Translations under genes and position numbers: made by a program
DNA from: 40CM-4-68-19 sp036513415
GTDB lineage: Bacteria > Myxococcota > Myxococcia > Myxococcales > 40CM-4-68-19
DNA: 64,000 bases
Assembly: GCA_036513415.1 (NCBI GenBank)
Contig: DATBZA010000088.1
Location: 1 to 64,000 of the forward strand
Direction of reading: 5' to 3'
Part shown: one piece after another, positions 27,744-36,596 of the stretch
Position numbering within the stretch: position 1 is the stretch's first letter
Layout of the letters: each line of letters starts with the position of its first letter
Notes under the pieces: generated by a model
What the model was told of the DNA's origin: nothing
The model's database searches: none
Seen by the model: only the letters and a program-made list of their open reading frames with translations

Positions 27744-27760
27744 TGCGATCTGCAAGATCG
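27744..27760. promoter_or_regulatory. activator-site candidate 1 upstream of kdp
   Basis: Perfect inverted repeat CGATCT-GCA-AGATCG at 27746-27760, preceded by TG. The core TGCGATCTGCAA recurs as TGCGGTCTGCAA at 27776-27787, 32 bp away (about three helical turns). Located 55-70 bp upstream of the -24 element, the usual place for a sigma-54 enhancer site; binding by the regulator encoded at 21639 is inference. Confidence 0.5.
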
Positions 27761-27772
27761 GGGGGGTCCCCG

Positions 27773-27789
27773 CATTGCGGTCTGCAATG
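27773..27789. promoter_or_regulatory. activator-site candidate 2 upstream of kdp
   Basis: Perfect inverted repeat CATTGC-GGTCT-GCAATG, sharing 11 of 12 core bases with site 1. Two related palindromes in helical phase fit cooperative binding by an NtrC-family dimer pair. Apart from these sites, the promoter and the motif at 27840, the 307-bp gap 27653-27959 shows nothing else. Confidence 0.5.
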
Positions 27790-27839
27790 ATCCTGACCCC
27801 GGCCCTGAAGCAGCGAACTGGCGAGGCCGGCAAGTGAGA

Positions 27840-27857
27840 CCAAGGGGCAATATCGCC
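27840..27857 (+). promoter_or_regulatory. 18-bp regulatory motif, copy A
   Basis: CCAAGGGGCAATATCGCC, which differs by one base from the sequence at 36514-36531. The surrounding AAGGGGC-AATATC-GCCCCTT is an inverted repeat of 7-bp arms. It lies about 100 bp before the receiver gene at 27960. Probable binding site of a regulator shared with the RND pump region; the FixJ-like protein at 29817 is the best candidate by proximity. Confidence 0.45.
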
Positions 27858-27959
27858 CCTTTGAAAGCGAATGGCGACGGCGCATGACCGCAACAGACCG
27901 GCCGGGTATGGGACTTGTGATCCATTCCTCGCCCGATCGAGAAGTGCTCGGATGCGGCA

Positions 27960-28364
27960 ATGGCACCGCGCCCTCGCCGCGTGTTCGTGATCGACGACGA
28001 CCACTCCGTCCGGCGAGGTCTTGCCCGGCTCCTGGCGGCTGCCGGGTTCGAAGTGGAAGCGTTCGAGTCCGGACCGGCGTTCCTGGAGCGCCGGCCGCCT
28101 CGCGGGAATCACTGCCTGATCGTCGACGTGCGGATGTCCGGGATGAGCGGGCCCGCCCTGCGCGATGCTCTCCGCGCCGAGGGGCGCGACTCGCCCGTCA
28201 TCTTCATCACTGCCCACGAGATCGACGAGATCGGAGACGGCATGGCAAGGGAGACGATGCTTTCCAAGCCGATCGAGGCCGACGTGCTCCTTCGCGCTGT
28301 CGACGCGGCGATGAGCACCTACGCATCGCGCACCGCGAAGCGCGCGCGGCTGGTACCCCGCTGA
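27960..28364 (+). CDS. stand-alone receiver-domain response regulator
   Basis: 134 residues consisting of one CheY-like receiver. Acidic pocket VIDDDHS, phosphorylation site in CLIVDVRMSG, and the late lysine in MLSKPI are present. There is no output domain. It precedes a GAF histidine kinase and a FixJ-like regulator in the same direction, so it may act as a phosphate sink or as a second branch of that pathway. Confidence 0.85.
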   Translation: MAPRPRRVFVIDDDHSVRRGLARLLAAAGFEVEAFESGPAFLERRPPRGNHCLIVDVRMSGMSGPALRDALRAEGRDSPVIFITAHEIDEIGDGMARETMLSKPIEADVLLRAVDAAMSTYASRTAKRARLVPR

Positions 28365-28502
28365 GTCCTTCCGGCGAGGCGAAAGAGCTCGTGTCGACCT
28401 GGTGAATCGGAGCGCGCTAGAATTTTGAACCCCTTGACCAGGGTCCAAATCCGGGCACGATGCGCACAGCCATCAGAGTGGTAGTGGCTCGGAGAGTTGG
28501 CG

Positions 28503-29804
28503 ATGGAGCGGGTGGGGGCTGGGGCGATCAGGTCCCAAGCAGACGGTCGCAGGGAAGCGGCGCTTGCGACACTGTTGCTGCGCATCTCAGCTGCGCTGAT
28601 CCGCACCCCTCATCATCGCCTCGGCGGTGCCATCGATGACGCCGTTGCCGAGGTGGCCGGAGCGGTCGCGGCGGATTGCGCCCTGGTGGCGAGGCGTGAA
28701 TCTCGCGGCGTCGTCCAGCACCACCTCTGGGAGCGCGGACGGCGAAACGGCAGCGCGTGCACGCTTTCCTCGGACATCTTGACGGCGATCCTCGGCCGGC
28801 TCCACGGCGGTCGCACCCTGGTCTGGGGAAATCGCGATGAGTTCCCGTCCGCTCGGCGGCCGCCGAGCGATCAGCCAGAGTCGGGGATCTTCGTCCCTCT
28901 CCAGGTCGGAGTGACCCGGGGAGGAATGTTGGCGGTCGTCGCCCGCGCGCCCCGGTCGTGGCCGGCGGACGCCGTCGAGGCAACCGAGCGGCTCGCCGAG
29001 ATGCTCGCTGCCGCCCTGGACCGGATCGCCAACCAGTCGGCGGTGACCCGGGAGCAGGAAGGGCGCCGCAGCGCAGAGGCCGAAACGCGCGTGCTACGCG
29101 AGCACCTGGCACACGCGGGACGCGTCACCATGTTGGGCGAGCTGGCCGCCTCCTTGGCGCACGAGCTGAACCAGCCACTCACCGCCATCTACACCAACGC
29201 CCAGGCAGCAGAACGGTTCCTGGACCGGAAGCGGCCGGCGATCGGCGACGCGCTCGGCGCGTTGCAGGACCTCGGCCAGGACTGCCGCCGGGCGGGGGAG
29301 GTCCTGGGGCGGCTCCGCAAGATGTTCCGGCGCCACGAGACCGAGCGCGTGCCCCTCGCGGTCGGCCCGCTCATCGAACACGTGCTGCGGCTACTTCACG
29401 AGGAGGCCGTGGCCCGCGGCGTGGACGTCGTCCTCGACGTGCCGCCCGACCTGCCGCTGGTCAACGGCGACTGCGTCCAGCTCGAGCAGGTGGTGATGAA
29501 TTTATTGGTGAACGCGTTCGATGCCGTCATGGGCGTGGATGGAGCGCGCGAGGTCACCTTGCGCGCCTCCGCGCCCGACGACGTCCTCGCCCTGTCGATC
29601 GCGGATACCGGACCGGGGATCTCGCCAGGCGATCTCGATCGGATCTTCGAGCCCTTCTTCACCCGCAAGCCGAATGGGATGGGGATGGGCCTGTCCATCT
29701 GCCGCAACATCGTCGAGGCGCACGGCGGGCGCATCGGGGCCCGCAACGGTCGCGAGCGCGGCTCGGTATTCGAGCTGAGGTTGCCGGCCGTGAAAGCACA
29801 CTGA
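28503..29804 (+). CDS. cytoplasmic GAF-domain histidine kinase (FixL-like kinase core)
   Basis: 433 residues from ATG 28503, which has GGAGAG six bases upstream. No membrane helix. A GAF-like sensor (about 15-175) precedes a HisKA domain with the phospho-acceptor in SLAHELNQPLTAIYTNAQA, typical of FixL-type kinases, then N box LEQVVMNLLVNAFDA, G1 ADTGPGIS and G2 GMGMGLSI. The following gene, 12 nt away, encodes a FixJ-type regulator, the obvious partner. Ligand is not predictable. Confidence 0.9.
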   Translation: MERVGAGAIRSQADGRREAALATLLLRISAALIRTPHHRLGGAIDDAVAEVAGAVAADCALVARRESRGVVQHHLWERGRRNGSACTLSSDILTAILGRLHGGRTLVWGNRDEFPSARRPPSDQPESGIFVPLQVGVTRGGMLAVVARAPRSWPADAVEATERLAEMLAAALDRIANQSAVTREQEGRRSAEAETRVLREHLAHAGRVTMLGELAASLAHELNQPLTAIYTNAQAAERFLDRKRPAIGDALGALQDLGQDCRRAGEVLGRLRKMFRRHETERVPLAVGPLIEHVLRLLHEEAVARGVDVVLDVPPDLPLVNGDCVQLEQVVMNLLVNAFDAVMGVDGAREVTLRASAPDDVLALSIADTGPGISPGDLDRIFEPFFTRKPNGMGMGLSICRNIVEAHGGRIGARNGRERGSVFELRLPAVKAH

Positions 29805-29816
29805 AGGGGGGGAACC

Positions 29817-30470
29817 ATGAGCGAGTCCGCAATCGTATGCGTAGTGGACGACGACGAATCGGTCCGCGGCGCCTTGCTCCGGTTGCTGAAGTCGGCGGGA
29901 TACCGGGCCCGCGCGTTTGCCTCCGGGCTGGCCTTGCTCGCCGAGCCGCCGCCCGACGACAGTCCCATGGTGGTCCTGACCGATTTGCGCATGCCCGGGA
30001 TCGACGGCCTCGAGCTGGCTGAGAAGCTCAACGCGTACCCCTTGCCGCCTCCCATCGTCTTTCTCAGCGCGCACGGTGACGTGCCTGTGAGCGTCAGGGC
30101 GATGAAGGACGGAGCGGTCGACTTCCTCGAGAAGCCCGTGCAGGAGGAGGACCTGTTCGACGCCCTGGAGCGGGCGGTGGCGCGCAGCCGGGAACAGATC
30201 CTGCAGCGTCGCGGGCTCGCGGACCTGACCGAGAATTTCACCAAGCTCACACGGCGCGAGCGCCAGGTTTTCGCGCTGGTGATCTCGGGCCTGCTCAACA
30301 AGGAAGTGGCCTGGGAGCTCGGCATCTCCGAGAAGACGATCAAGGTGCACCGCGCCCGGGTGGTCGAGAAGATGGGTGCCCGGTCGCTTCCAGATCTCGT
30401 CCGGATGGCCGAGAAGCTCGGAATTCCCTCCGAGCGGCCCCCGGAGACCGCGCGCGCTCCGATCGCATAG
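29817..30470 (+). CDS. FixJ-family response regulator (receiver + LuxR helix-turn-helix)
   Basis: 217 residues. Receiver at about 5-120 with VVDDDES, phosphorylation site in VVLTDLRMPGIDG and KPV; LuxR-type DNA-binding domain at about 140-205 with LTRRERQVFALVISGLLNKEVAWELGISEKTIKVH broken into its usual helices. A strong ribosome-binding site (AAGGGGGGGAACC) precedes ATG 29817. It is convergent with the RND efflux operon and is the likely regulator acting at the shared motif sites at 27840 and 36514. Confidence 0.92.
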   Translation: MSESAIVCVVDDDESVRGALLRLLKSAGYRARAFASGLALLAEPPPDDSPMVVLTDLRMPGIDGLELAEKLNAYPLPPPIVFLSAHGDVPVSVRAMKDGAVDFLEKPVQEEDLFDALERAVARSREQILQRRGLADLTENFTKLTRRERQVFALVISGLLNKEVAWELGISEKTIKVHRARVVEKMGARSLPDLVRMAEKLGIPSERPPETARAPIA

Positions 30471-30485
30471 GTCACCACTCAGGAC

Positions 30486-31895
30486 CTACTTGACTGCCTG
30501 TGGCGGCGCCTCCTCCGGCTGCCACCCGCCCCCGAGAGCACGGTAAAGCAGCACAGCGGAGGCGAGCTCGTCCCGCTCCGTGTGCGCCAGGCTGAGCTGC
30601 GCGTCGAAGAGCCGCCGCTGGGCGTCGAGCACCTCGAAGTAGCTCGAGACGCCGCCCTGGTACCGGTCGAGGGCGAGCTTCGCCGCCCGGGTGCTCGCCT
30701 TCACCTGATCGGTCCGCGCGATCCGCGCGGCCCGCAGCTTCCGGACGCTCACCGCGGCATCGGCGACCTCCTGCAGCGCCTGCTCCACCGCCTTGCGGTA
30801 CGCCGCGATCGACTGCTCGAGCCGGGCGCGCGCCGCCTCTTCCTGGGACGACAGCCGCCCGCCCTGGAAGATGGGAGCGAGGAGGCTACCACCGGCAGTC
30901 CCCTCGACGCCGTCGGATTTGAACAGGTTCGGAATCGTGGTCGCCTCCAGCCCGATGAACCCGGTCAACGATAGCGTCGGCAACCGATTCGCAACCGCAA
31001 CCCCCACCCTCTTGCCCGCTGCGATCACGCCCTGCTCGGCCGCGAGGACGTCCGGACGCCGTTCAAGGAGCTGCGCCGGCACGCCGAGAGGGAGCTCGGG
31101 CGGCAAGAGGGTCTCGTCTACCGTCAGCGATCCGCGAGGAATGGGGCCGGGCGCCCGCCCGAGCAACACGGAGATCTGGTGCTCCTTGACCGCGATCTGC
31201 AGCTCCGTCTCCGGAATCGCGGCGGTCGTGACCGCCAGGTCCGCGCGCGCCTGACTCACCTCGAGGTCGGAGGCGATCCCTCGCCGCGCGCGCGCGTCGA
31301 AGAGATCGAGCGTCGACTGCCGCGTCCCGGTGTTCGACTTCGCGATCTCCAGGTCCAGGTCGAGCCCCCGCAGCTCGACGTACGCCAGCGCCACGCCGGA
31401 GACGAGGGAGAGGATGACGGCGCGCCGGCCGTCGTCGGTCGCGAGCAGGTCGGCCAGGGCGGCGTCGCGGGAGTTGCGCACGCGGCCCCAGAGGTCGATC
31501 TCCCAGGAGAGGCTTGCGATGGCCGCATAGCGCGCGGAAGTCGTGATGAAGGGATTGATGTTCTTCGACACCGGCCGGCCGTATGCAGCGTCCAGCTGGG
31601 CGGAGATCTGCGGATAGAAGTCCGCCTTGGCGATCCCCACCAACGCGCGCGCCTCGTCGACGCGGGCGGCGGCGAGCGCGAGGTCCTGGTTGTTGGCGAG
31701 CGCCGCGCGGATGAGATCCTGGAGTGCGGGGTCGTTGAACAGCTTCCACCAAGGGAGGTCCGCGATCGACGCGGTCTCCTTCGGCTCCGCGAACCGGTAC
31801 TGCGCCGGCACCCCCGCTTCGGGGCGCTGGTAGGGGGGAGCGAAGGAGCACGCGCTCGCGGCCAGCGCCGCCACGACCACCAGCGTCCTGTTCAC
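30486..31895 (-). CDS. outer-membrane efflux lipoprotein (NodT/OprM family)
   Basis: 469 residues, outer-membrane channel of a tripartite pump. The signal ends in LAASAC, a lipobox, followed by SFAPPYQRPEAGVP, typical of NodT-family proteins. The two repeated helical-barrel halves are seen (YAAIASLSWEIDLWGRVRNSRDAA and later LLAPIFQGGRLSSQEEAARARLEQS when split into parts). The start overlaps the pump gene stop (ATGA). Last gene of the operon. Confidence 0.92.
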   Translation of the reverse strand: MNRTLVVVAALAASACSFAPPYQRPEAGVPAQYRFAEPKETASIADLPWWKLFNDPALQDLIRAALANNQDLALAAARVDEARALVGIAKADFYPQISAQLDAAYGRPVSKNINPFITTSARYAAIASLSWEIDLWGRVRNSRDAALADLLATDDGRRAVILSLVSGVALAYVELRGLDLDLEIAKSNTGTRQSTLDLFDARARRGIASDLEVSQARADLAVTTAAIPETELQIAVKEHQISVLLGRAPGPIPRGSLTVDETLLPPELPLGVPAQLLERRPDVLAAEQGVIAAGKRVGVAVANRLPTLSLTGFIGLEATTIPNLFKSDGVEGTAGGSLLAPIFQGGRLSSQEEAARARLEQSIAAYRKAVEQALQEVADAAVSVRKLRAARIARTDQVKASTRAAKLALDRYQGGVSSYFEVLDAQRRLFDAQLSLAHTERDELASAVLLYRALGGGWQPEEAPPQAVK

Positions 31896-34800
31896 GCCCG
31901 GCCTCCCGCCAGCCGGGGCCGTTCCTCCGGCTCCAGCTCCGGGTGCGGGGGCGGGCTTGCGGCCCCTTCCACCCTTGCTCCGGAAAGCCGGCCAACGGCG
32001 ACGAAGAGCACGGGGACGAGGATGACGCCGAGGATGGTCGCGACGAGCATGCCCGAGAATACCGTCATGCCCATCACCTTGCGACCCTCCGCGCCCGCGC
32101 CCGCGGCACGGACCAGCGGCAGCACGCCGAGGATGAACGCGAAGGCGGTCATGAGGATGGGCCGCAGCCGCAGCTTCGCCGCCGACATGGCCGCCTCGAC
32201 GATGCCAAGCCCATCCCGCTCGTGCGCTTCCTTGGCGAACTCGACGATCAGGATGGCGTTCTTGGCGGCGAGGCCGACCAGCATGACCAGCCCGATCTGC
32301 GCGAAGACGTTGTTGACGTACGCCGGACCCGACAGGCGCGCCAGGTAGAGCCCGAGAAAGGCGCCGAAAGCGGCGAACGGCGTGCCGAGCATGACGCTCA
32401 TCGGCAGCGACCAGCTCTCGTACTGGGCGGCCAGGACCAGGAACACCAGGAGGATGGCGAAGGCGAACACCACGCCCGCCGTCCCCTCGGCCTTCTTCTC
32501 CTGGTAGGAGACGTTCGACCAGGCGTAACCCATCCCCTGCGGCAGCACCTGCTTCGCGGTCTCCGCCAACGCCGTGAGTGCCTGTGCCGAGCTGTAGCCG
32601 GGCGCCGGCTGTCCGGTGATCTCGGCCGCGCGGTACAGGTTGAAGCGATTGGTGAACTCAGGTCCGGCGGTGGGTCGGGTCGAGAGGAGCGTGTCGAGAG
32701 GCACTTCGTTCCCTTCCGCGGTCTTGACCGAGAACAGCCCCAGGCTCTTCACGTCCGCGCGATACTGAGGCTCCGCCTGCAAGTAGACCTTGTAGGTCCG
32801 GCCGAACCGGTTGAAGTCGTTCACGTAGGTTCCGCCCAGGAGCGCGCCCAGCGTCGTGTTCACGTCGGTGACCGGGATGCCGAGCTTCGTCACCTTGTCC
32901 CGGTCGATGTCGGCGAAGATCTGCGGGACGGTGGCCCGGTAGACCGTGCGGGCTCCCCCGATCTCGGGCCGTTTCCGGGCTGCCGACAGGAACTGCTCCG
33001 CGTTCTGGGCCAGGAATTCCGGCGTCCCGCCGCTGCGGTCCTGCAGCATCATGGTGAACCCGGATCCCGAGCCGAGCCCGATGATCGGAGGAGGGCCGAA
33101 GGTGACGGCGAATGCTTCCTGCACTTCCTTCCCCAGCTGCCGATTGAGAGCGGCCATGATGGCGAAGGCGTTCAGCTCCTTCCCCTTGCGATCGTCCCAA
33201 GGCTTGAGCGAGACGAACATGAACGCGGTGTTCGAGGCGAAGGCGCCCGAGATGAGCGAGAAACCGGTCACGGTAGTGACGTACTCCACGCCCGGTGCCC
33301 GGCCGATGATGGCCTCCACCTTCTTCGCCACCGCGTCCGTCCGCTCCAGCGACGAAGCGTCGGGGAGCTGGACGTTCGCGAAGAAGTAGCCGTTGTCCTC
33401 GTCCGGGACGAACCCGCCGGGGATCCGCTTCGCGATGAGCACCGCGAAGCCGCCGACCAGCAGCACGAGGAGACCGCTCCGGAGCGCCTTCCGCACCAGG
33501 ATCCCGGTCAGCGAAAGATAGCCGTCGGTGAAGCGGCCGAAGACCTTGTTGAAGCCGTCATAGAAGGGCTGGAGAAAGGACCGCCTTCCGGACTTGGGCC
33601 TCAGGAGCAGCGAGGAAAGCGCGGGCGAAAGCGTCAGCGCGTTCACGGCGGAGAAGAGTACCGAGATGGCGATCGTGATCGCGAACTGCTGGTAGAGGCG
33701 GCCCGTGATGCCGCTGATGAAGGCCACGGGAACGAAGACCGCGGAGAGCACGAGCGCGATGGCGATGACCGGTCCGGACACTTCCTTCATCGCCTGGGCG
33801 GTCGCTTCCTTGGGCGTCTTTCCCTGCTCGATGTGGTGCATCACCGCCTCGACCACCACGATGGCGTCGTCCACCACGATCCCGATGGCGAGCACCAGCC
33901 CGAGGAGCGAGAGCGTGTTCACGGAGAATCCAAGGAGGGGGAACGCGATGAAGGTGCCGATCAGCGACACCGGGACCGTGAGGAGCGGGATGAGGGTGGC
34001 GCGCCAGTTCTGGAGGAACACGAACACCACCAGGATCACCAGCGCCAACGCCTCGATGAGCGTATGCACGATCTCGTTGATGCCCGCGCTGATGGCGGCC
34101 GTGGTGTCGAGGGTGACCTCGTACTTCATGCCCGGCGGAAACCCGGGCGCCAGTTCCTCCATGGTCTTGCGGATCGCCTTCTGCACCTGGAGGGCGTTCG
34201 AGCCGGGGGTCTGGTAGAGCGCCACGATAGCGGCGGATTTCCCGTTGAGCCGGCCCACCGCGTTGTAGAGTACCGAGCCCAGCTCCAGCCGCGCCACGTC
34301 GGAGAGCCGCACGACCGAACCGTCCGGGTTGGCCCGCACGATGATCCGGCCGAAGTCGTCCGTGGTGAGAAGGCGCCCGCGCGTCCGCACCACGTAGGTG
34401 AATTCCGTGCCCTTGATGGCGGGTGGGCCACCGATCTGGCCGGAGGGCTGGAGGACGTTCTGCGACCTCACCGCGTCGACGAGATCGATGACGGTAAGCC
34501 CGAGCGACTGGAGCCGGTCGGGCCGCACCCAGATTCGCATCGCATAGTCGGATCCACCGAACAGGTTTACCTGGCCCACGCCGGAGATGCGGGCGAGCTG
34601 ATCGTTGATGTTGATCAGGGCGTAATTGGAGAGGAAGTTCGAGTCGAACGCCCCGGAAGGCGAAGTGAGCGTCACCAGCATGATGGGAAAGGCGAGCGAC
34701 TTCTTCACGCTCACGCCGTAGTTCTTCACGTCCACCGGCAGCGACGGGATCGCCTGCGAGACGCGGTTCTGGGCGAGTACGTTGGAAATGTCGAGGTCGG

Positions 34801-35092
34801 AGCCCACCTCGAACGACACCTCGAGCCTGAGGGTGCCGTCATTGGCGTTGGTGGACTTCATGTAGATGGAGCTCTCCACGCCGTTGACCTGCTGCTCGAT
34901 GGGCGTCGCCACCGACTGCTCGACGTCGAGCGCGCTCGCGCCCACGTAGGTGGTGTTCACCTGGATCAGGGGCGGCGTGATCTCGGGATACTGGGCGACC
35001 GGGAGGCTCGAGAGCGCAACGCCTCCCACGATCACCGTGAGGATGGAGATGACCATCGCCACGATGGGGCGGCGGATGAAGACGTTTCCCAT
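31892..35092 (-). CDS. RND multidrug efflux inner-membrane pump (AcrB/MexB type)
   Basis: 1066 residues with the HAE1 layout: 12 membrane helices in two halves, each followed by a large periplasmic loop. The proton-relay aspartates lie in GIVVDDAIVVVEAV, and the opening FIRRPIVAMVISI is family typical. Substrates are likely drugs, dyes or lipophilic molecules. It starts 3 nt after the adaptor gene and overlaps the outer-membrane channel gene. Confidence 0.96.
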   Translation of the reverse strand: MGNVFIRRPIVAMVISILTVIVGGVALSSLPVAQYPEITPPLIQVNTTYVGASALDVEQSVATPIEQQVNGVESSIYMKSTNANDGTLRLEVSFEVGSDLDISNVLAQNRVSQAIPSLPVDVKNYGVSVKKSLAFPIMLVTLTSPSGAFDSNFLSNYALININDQLARISGVGQVNLFGGSDYAMRIWVRPDRLQSLGLTVIDLVDAVRSQNVLQPSGQIGGPPAIKGTEFTYVVRTRGRLLTTDDFGRIIVRANPDGSVVRLSDVARLELGSVLYNAVGRLNGKSAAIVALYQTPGSNALQVQKAIRKTMEELAPGFPPGMKYEVTLDTTAAISAGINEIVHTLIEALALVILVVFVFLQNWRATLIPLLTVPVSLIGTFIAFPLLGFSVNTLSLLGLVLAIGIVVDDAIVVVEAVMHHIEQGKTPKEATAQAMKEVSGPVIAIALVLSAVFVPVAFISGITGRLYQQFAITIAISVLFSAVNALTLSPALSSLLLRPKSGRRSFLQPFYDGFNKVFGRFTDGYLSLTGILVRKALRSGLLVLLVGGFAVLIAKRIPGGFVPDEDNGYFFANVQLPDASSLERTDAVAKKVEAIIGRAPGVEYVTTVTGFSLISGAFASNTAFMFVSLKPWDDRKGKELNAFAIMAALNRQLGKEVQEAFAVTFGPPPIIGLGSGSGFTMMLQDRSGGTPEFLAQNAEQFLSAARKRPEIGGARTVYRATVPQIFADIDRDKVTKLGIPVTDVNTTLGALLGGTYVNDFNRFGRTYKVYLQAEPQYRADVKSLGLFSVKTAEGNEVPLDTLLSTRPTAGPEFTNRFNLYRAAEITGQPAPGYSSAQALTALAETAKQVLPQGMGYAWSNVSYQEKKAEGTAGVVFAFAILLVFLVLAAQYESWSLPMSVMLGTPFAAFGAFLGLYLARLSGPAYVNNVFAQIGLVMLVGLAAKNAILIVEFAKEAHERDGLGIVEAAMSAAKLRLRPILMTAFAFILGVLPLVRAAGAGAEGRKVMGMTVFSGMLVATILGVILVPVLFVAVGRLSGARVEGAASPPPHPELEPEERPRLAGGRA

Positions 35093-35095
35093 CGG

Positions 35096-36328
35096 TTACC
35101 TCGACGCGGCGGGGACGGGGGCCGGGCTGGTCGCGGCAGGCGCCGGGACAGCCGGCGGCGTAGCGGCCTCACCGGCGACCAGCGTCGCCGTGACCACCAT
35201 GCCGTCGCGGACCTTCTGCATCCCCTCGACGATCACCTTCTCGCCAGGCTTGATTCCTTCCTCGAGGATCCAGAGGTTGCCGACCCGCGGGCCGGGCTTC
35301 ACGTTCCGGCTCTCGGCCTTGCTCTCGGCGCTCACCACCACGACCGAGAACTGGCCCTGCAGCTCCTGCACCGCCCGTTGGGGCACGAGCAGCGCGTCCT
35401 TCCGGACGTCTTCCCTGTACCGGAGCTTTCCGTAGAGTCCGGGCCGAAGGAGGCGCTTCGGATTCGGAAAGGCCAGATCGGCGCGCAGCGTACCGGTCTG
35501 CGGATCGACGGCGCGGTCGATGCCGATCAGGCGCCCGCGCTCGGGATAGACGGCGCCGTCTGCGAGGACGAGCTGCGCGCCCGCGTCGTCCTGCGGCTGG
35601 GCGGTCCCACTCGTCGCCGCGTTCAGCCGATCGGCGTAACGGAGGAACAGCGTCTCGGGGATGTTCACGCTGACGCGGATCGGGTCGATGGAGGAGATCG
35701 TCGTCAGCAGCGTGGGCTCGCCCTTGCCGACGAGGTCGCCGACCTTGCGCTGGGCCCGGCCGGTCAGACCCGCGATGGGGGCAGTGACGCGGGTGTAGCC
35801 CAGGTCCAGAGAAGCCTTCTCCAGGCTGGCCTGCGCCGCGTCCACCTGCGCGCGCGCCGCGCTCTGCGCTGAGACGGCGTTGTCCAACTCGGCCTGGCTG
35901 ACAGCGCGCTCCGCCGCGAGCGGCCGGAACCGGCTCACGTCCAGGTCGGCCTTCGACAACGCGGCGCGATTCCGGGCGAGCTCGCCTTTCGCCTCCGCGA
36001 GCCTTGCCTTGTAGGGTTGGTTGTCGATGGTGAAGAGGAGCTGCCCCTTCTCGACCTCCGAGCCTTCGCGATAGTCGATCGATTCCAGATAACCCTCGAC
36101 TCGCGCCCGGATCTCGACGTCCTCCAAACCGCGCACCGAGGCGGTGATCTCACCGCCGATCGGTACGTCGCGCAGGACCACCTCGACGACCGAGACTTCC
36201 GGCGCCGCCGCTTTGGGCGCCTCTTTCTTCGGCGTGCACGCTGCCAGAACGGCTGCGAAGCCGGCGCAGACGACTCCTATTGAAGAGCTCGAGGTAGCGC
36301 GGACCAGGGGTCTCGTCTGCCGGGTCAT
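35096..36328 (-). CDS. RND efflux periplasmic adaptor (AcrA/MexA type)
   Basis: 410 residues. The N-terminal signal ends in VLAACTPK, a lipobox, so the adaptor is anchored to the inner membrane. Barrel-sandwich (ASVRGLEDVEIRARVEGYL), coiled-coil hairpin (residues about 105-175, rich in A, E, K) and beta-barrel portions can be followed. First gene of the pump operon; a 268-bp gap to the divergent lipoprotein gene holds two copies of the 18-bp motif. Confidence 0.94.
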   Translation of the reverse strand: MTRQTRPLVRATSSSSIGVVCAGFAAVLAACTPKKEAPKAAAPEVSVVEVVLRDVPIGGEITASVRGLEDVEIRARVEGYLESIDYREGSEVEKGQLLFTIDNQPYKARLAEAKGELARNRAALSKADLDVSRFRPLAAERAVSQAELDNAVSAQSAARAQVDAAQASLEKASLDLGYTRVTAPIAGLTGRAQRKVGDLVGKGEPTLLTTISSIDPIRVSVNIPETLFLRYADRLNAATSGTAQPQDDAGAQLVLADGAVYPERGRLIGIDRAVDPQTGTLRADLAFPNPKRLLRPGLYGKLRYREDVRKDALLVPQRAVQELQGQFSVVVVSAESKAESRNVKPGPRVGNLWILEEGIKPGEKVIVEGMQKVRDGMVVTATLVAGEAATPPAVPAPAATSPAPVPAASR

Positions 36329-36513
36329 GGGTGCCTCATCGGAATTCGTCCAGCACGCTTCTCGCGGAGCATCTCCGGCTGGTCAGACCGCGCGGCGAAG
36401 CCGGGCCAGACATGGAGACGGGCGAACATCGATCCCTGGAGCGAACCCCTGGACAGCATGCCCCAAGCCGCGTTTCCTGTCAGAGTGGACCTTGGTCCTA
36501 CGACCCGATCGAC

Positions 36514-36531
36514 CCAAGGGCCAATATCGCC
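36514..36531 (+). promoter_or_regulatory. 18-bp regulatory motif, copy B
   Basis: CCAAGGGCCAATATCGCC, identical to copy A (27840-27857) except for one base. It lies in the divergent region between the RND adaptor gene (start 36328, minus) and the DUF4136 lipoprotein gene (start 36597, plus), about 65 bp before the latter. Confidence 0.5.
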
Positions 36532-36548
36532 TCGGTGCACGGTCCCTT

Positions 36549-36565
36549 CCAAGGTACAAACCGCC
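36549..36565 (+). promoter_or_regulatory. degenerate copy C of the 18-bp motif
   Basis: CCAAGGTACAAACCGCC, one base shorter than copies A and B but sharing CCAAGG, CAA and CGCC. Copies B and C start 35 bp apart. The second site strengthens the idea of a regulator-binding cluster before the lipoprotein gene, though this copy alone would be weak evidence. Confidence 0.3.
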
Positions 36566-36596
36566 CTGGAAAGCGCCTGACCCGACCAGGAGGTGC

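Noticed and set aside
31943..35872. 1309-codon open frame antisense to the RND pump
   Set aside because: Rich in D, E, H, R and V as expected from the reverse complement of membrane-protein codons; the RND pump on the minus strand explains the sequence.
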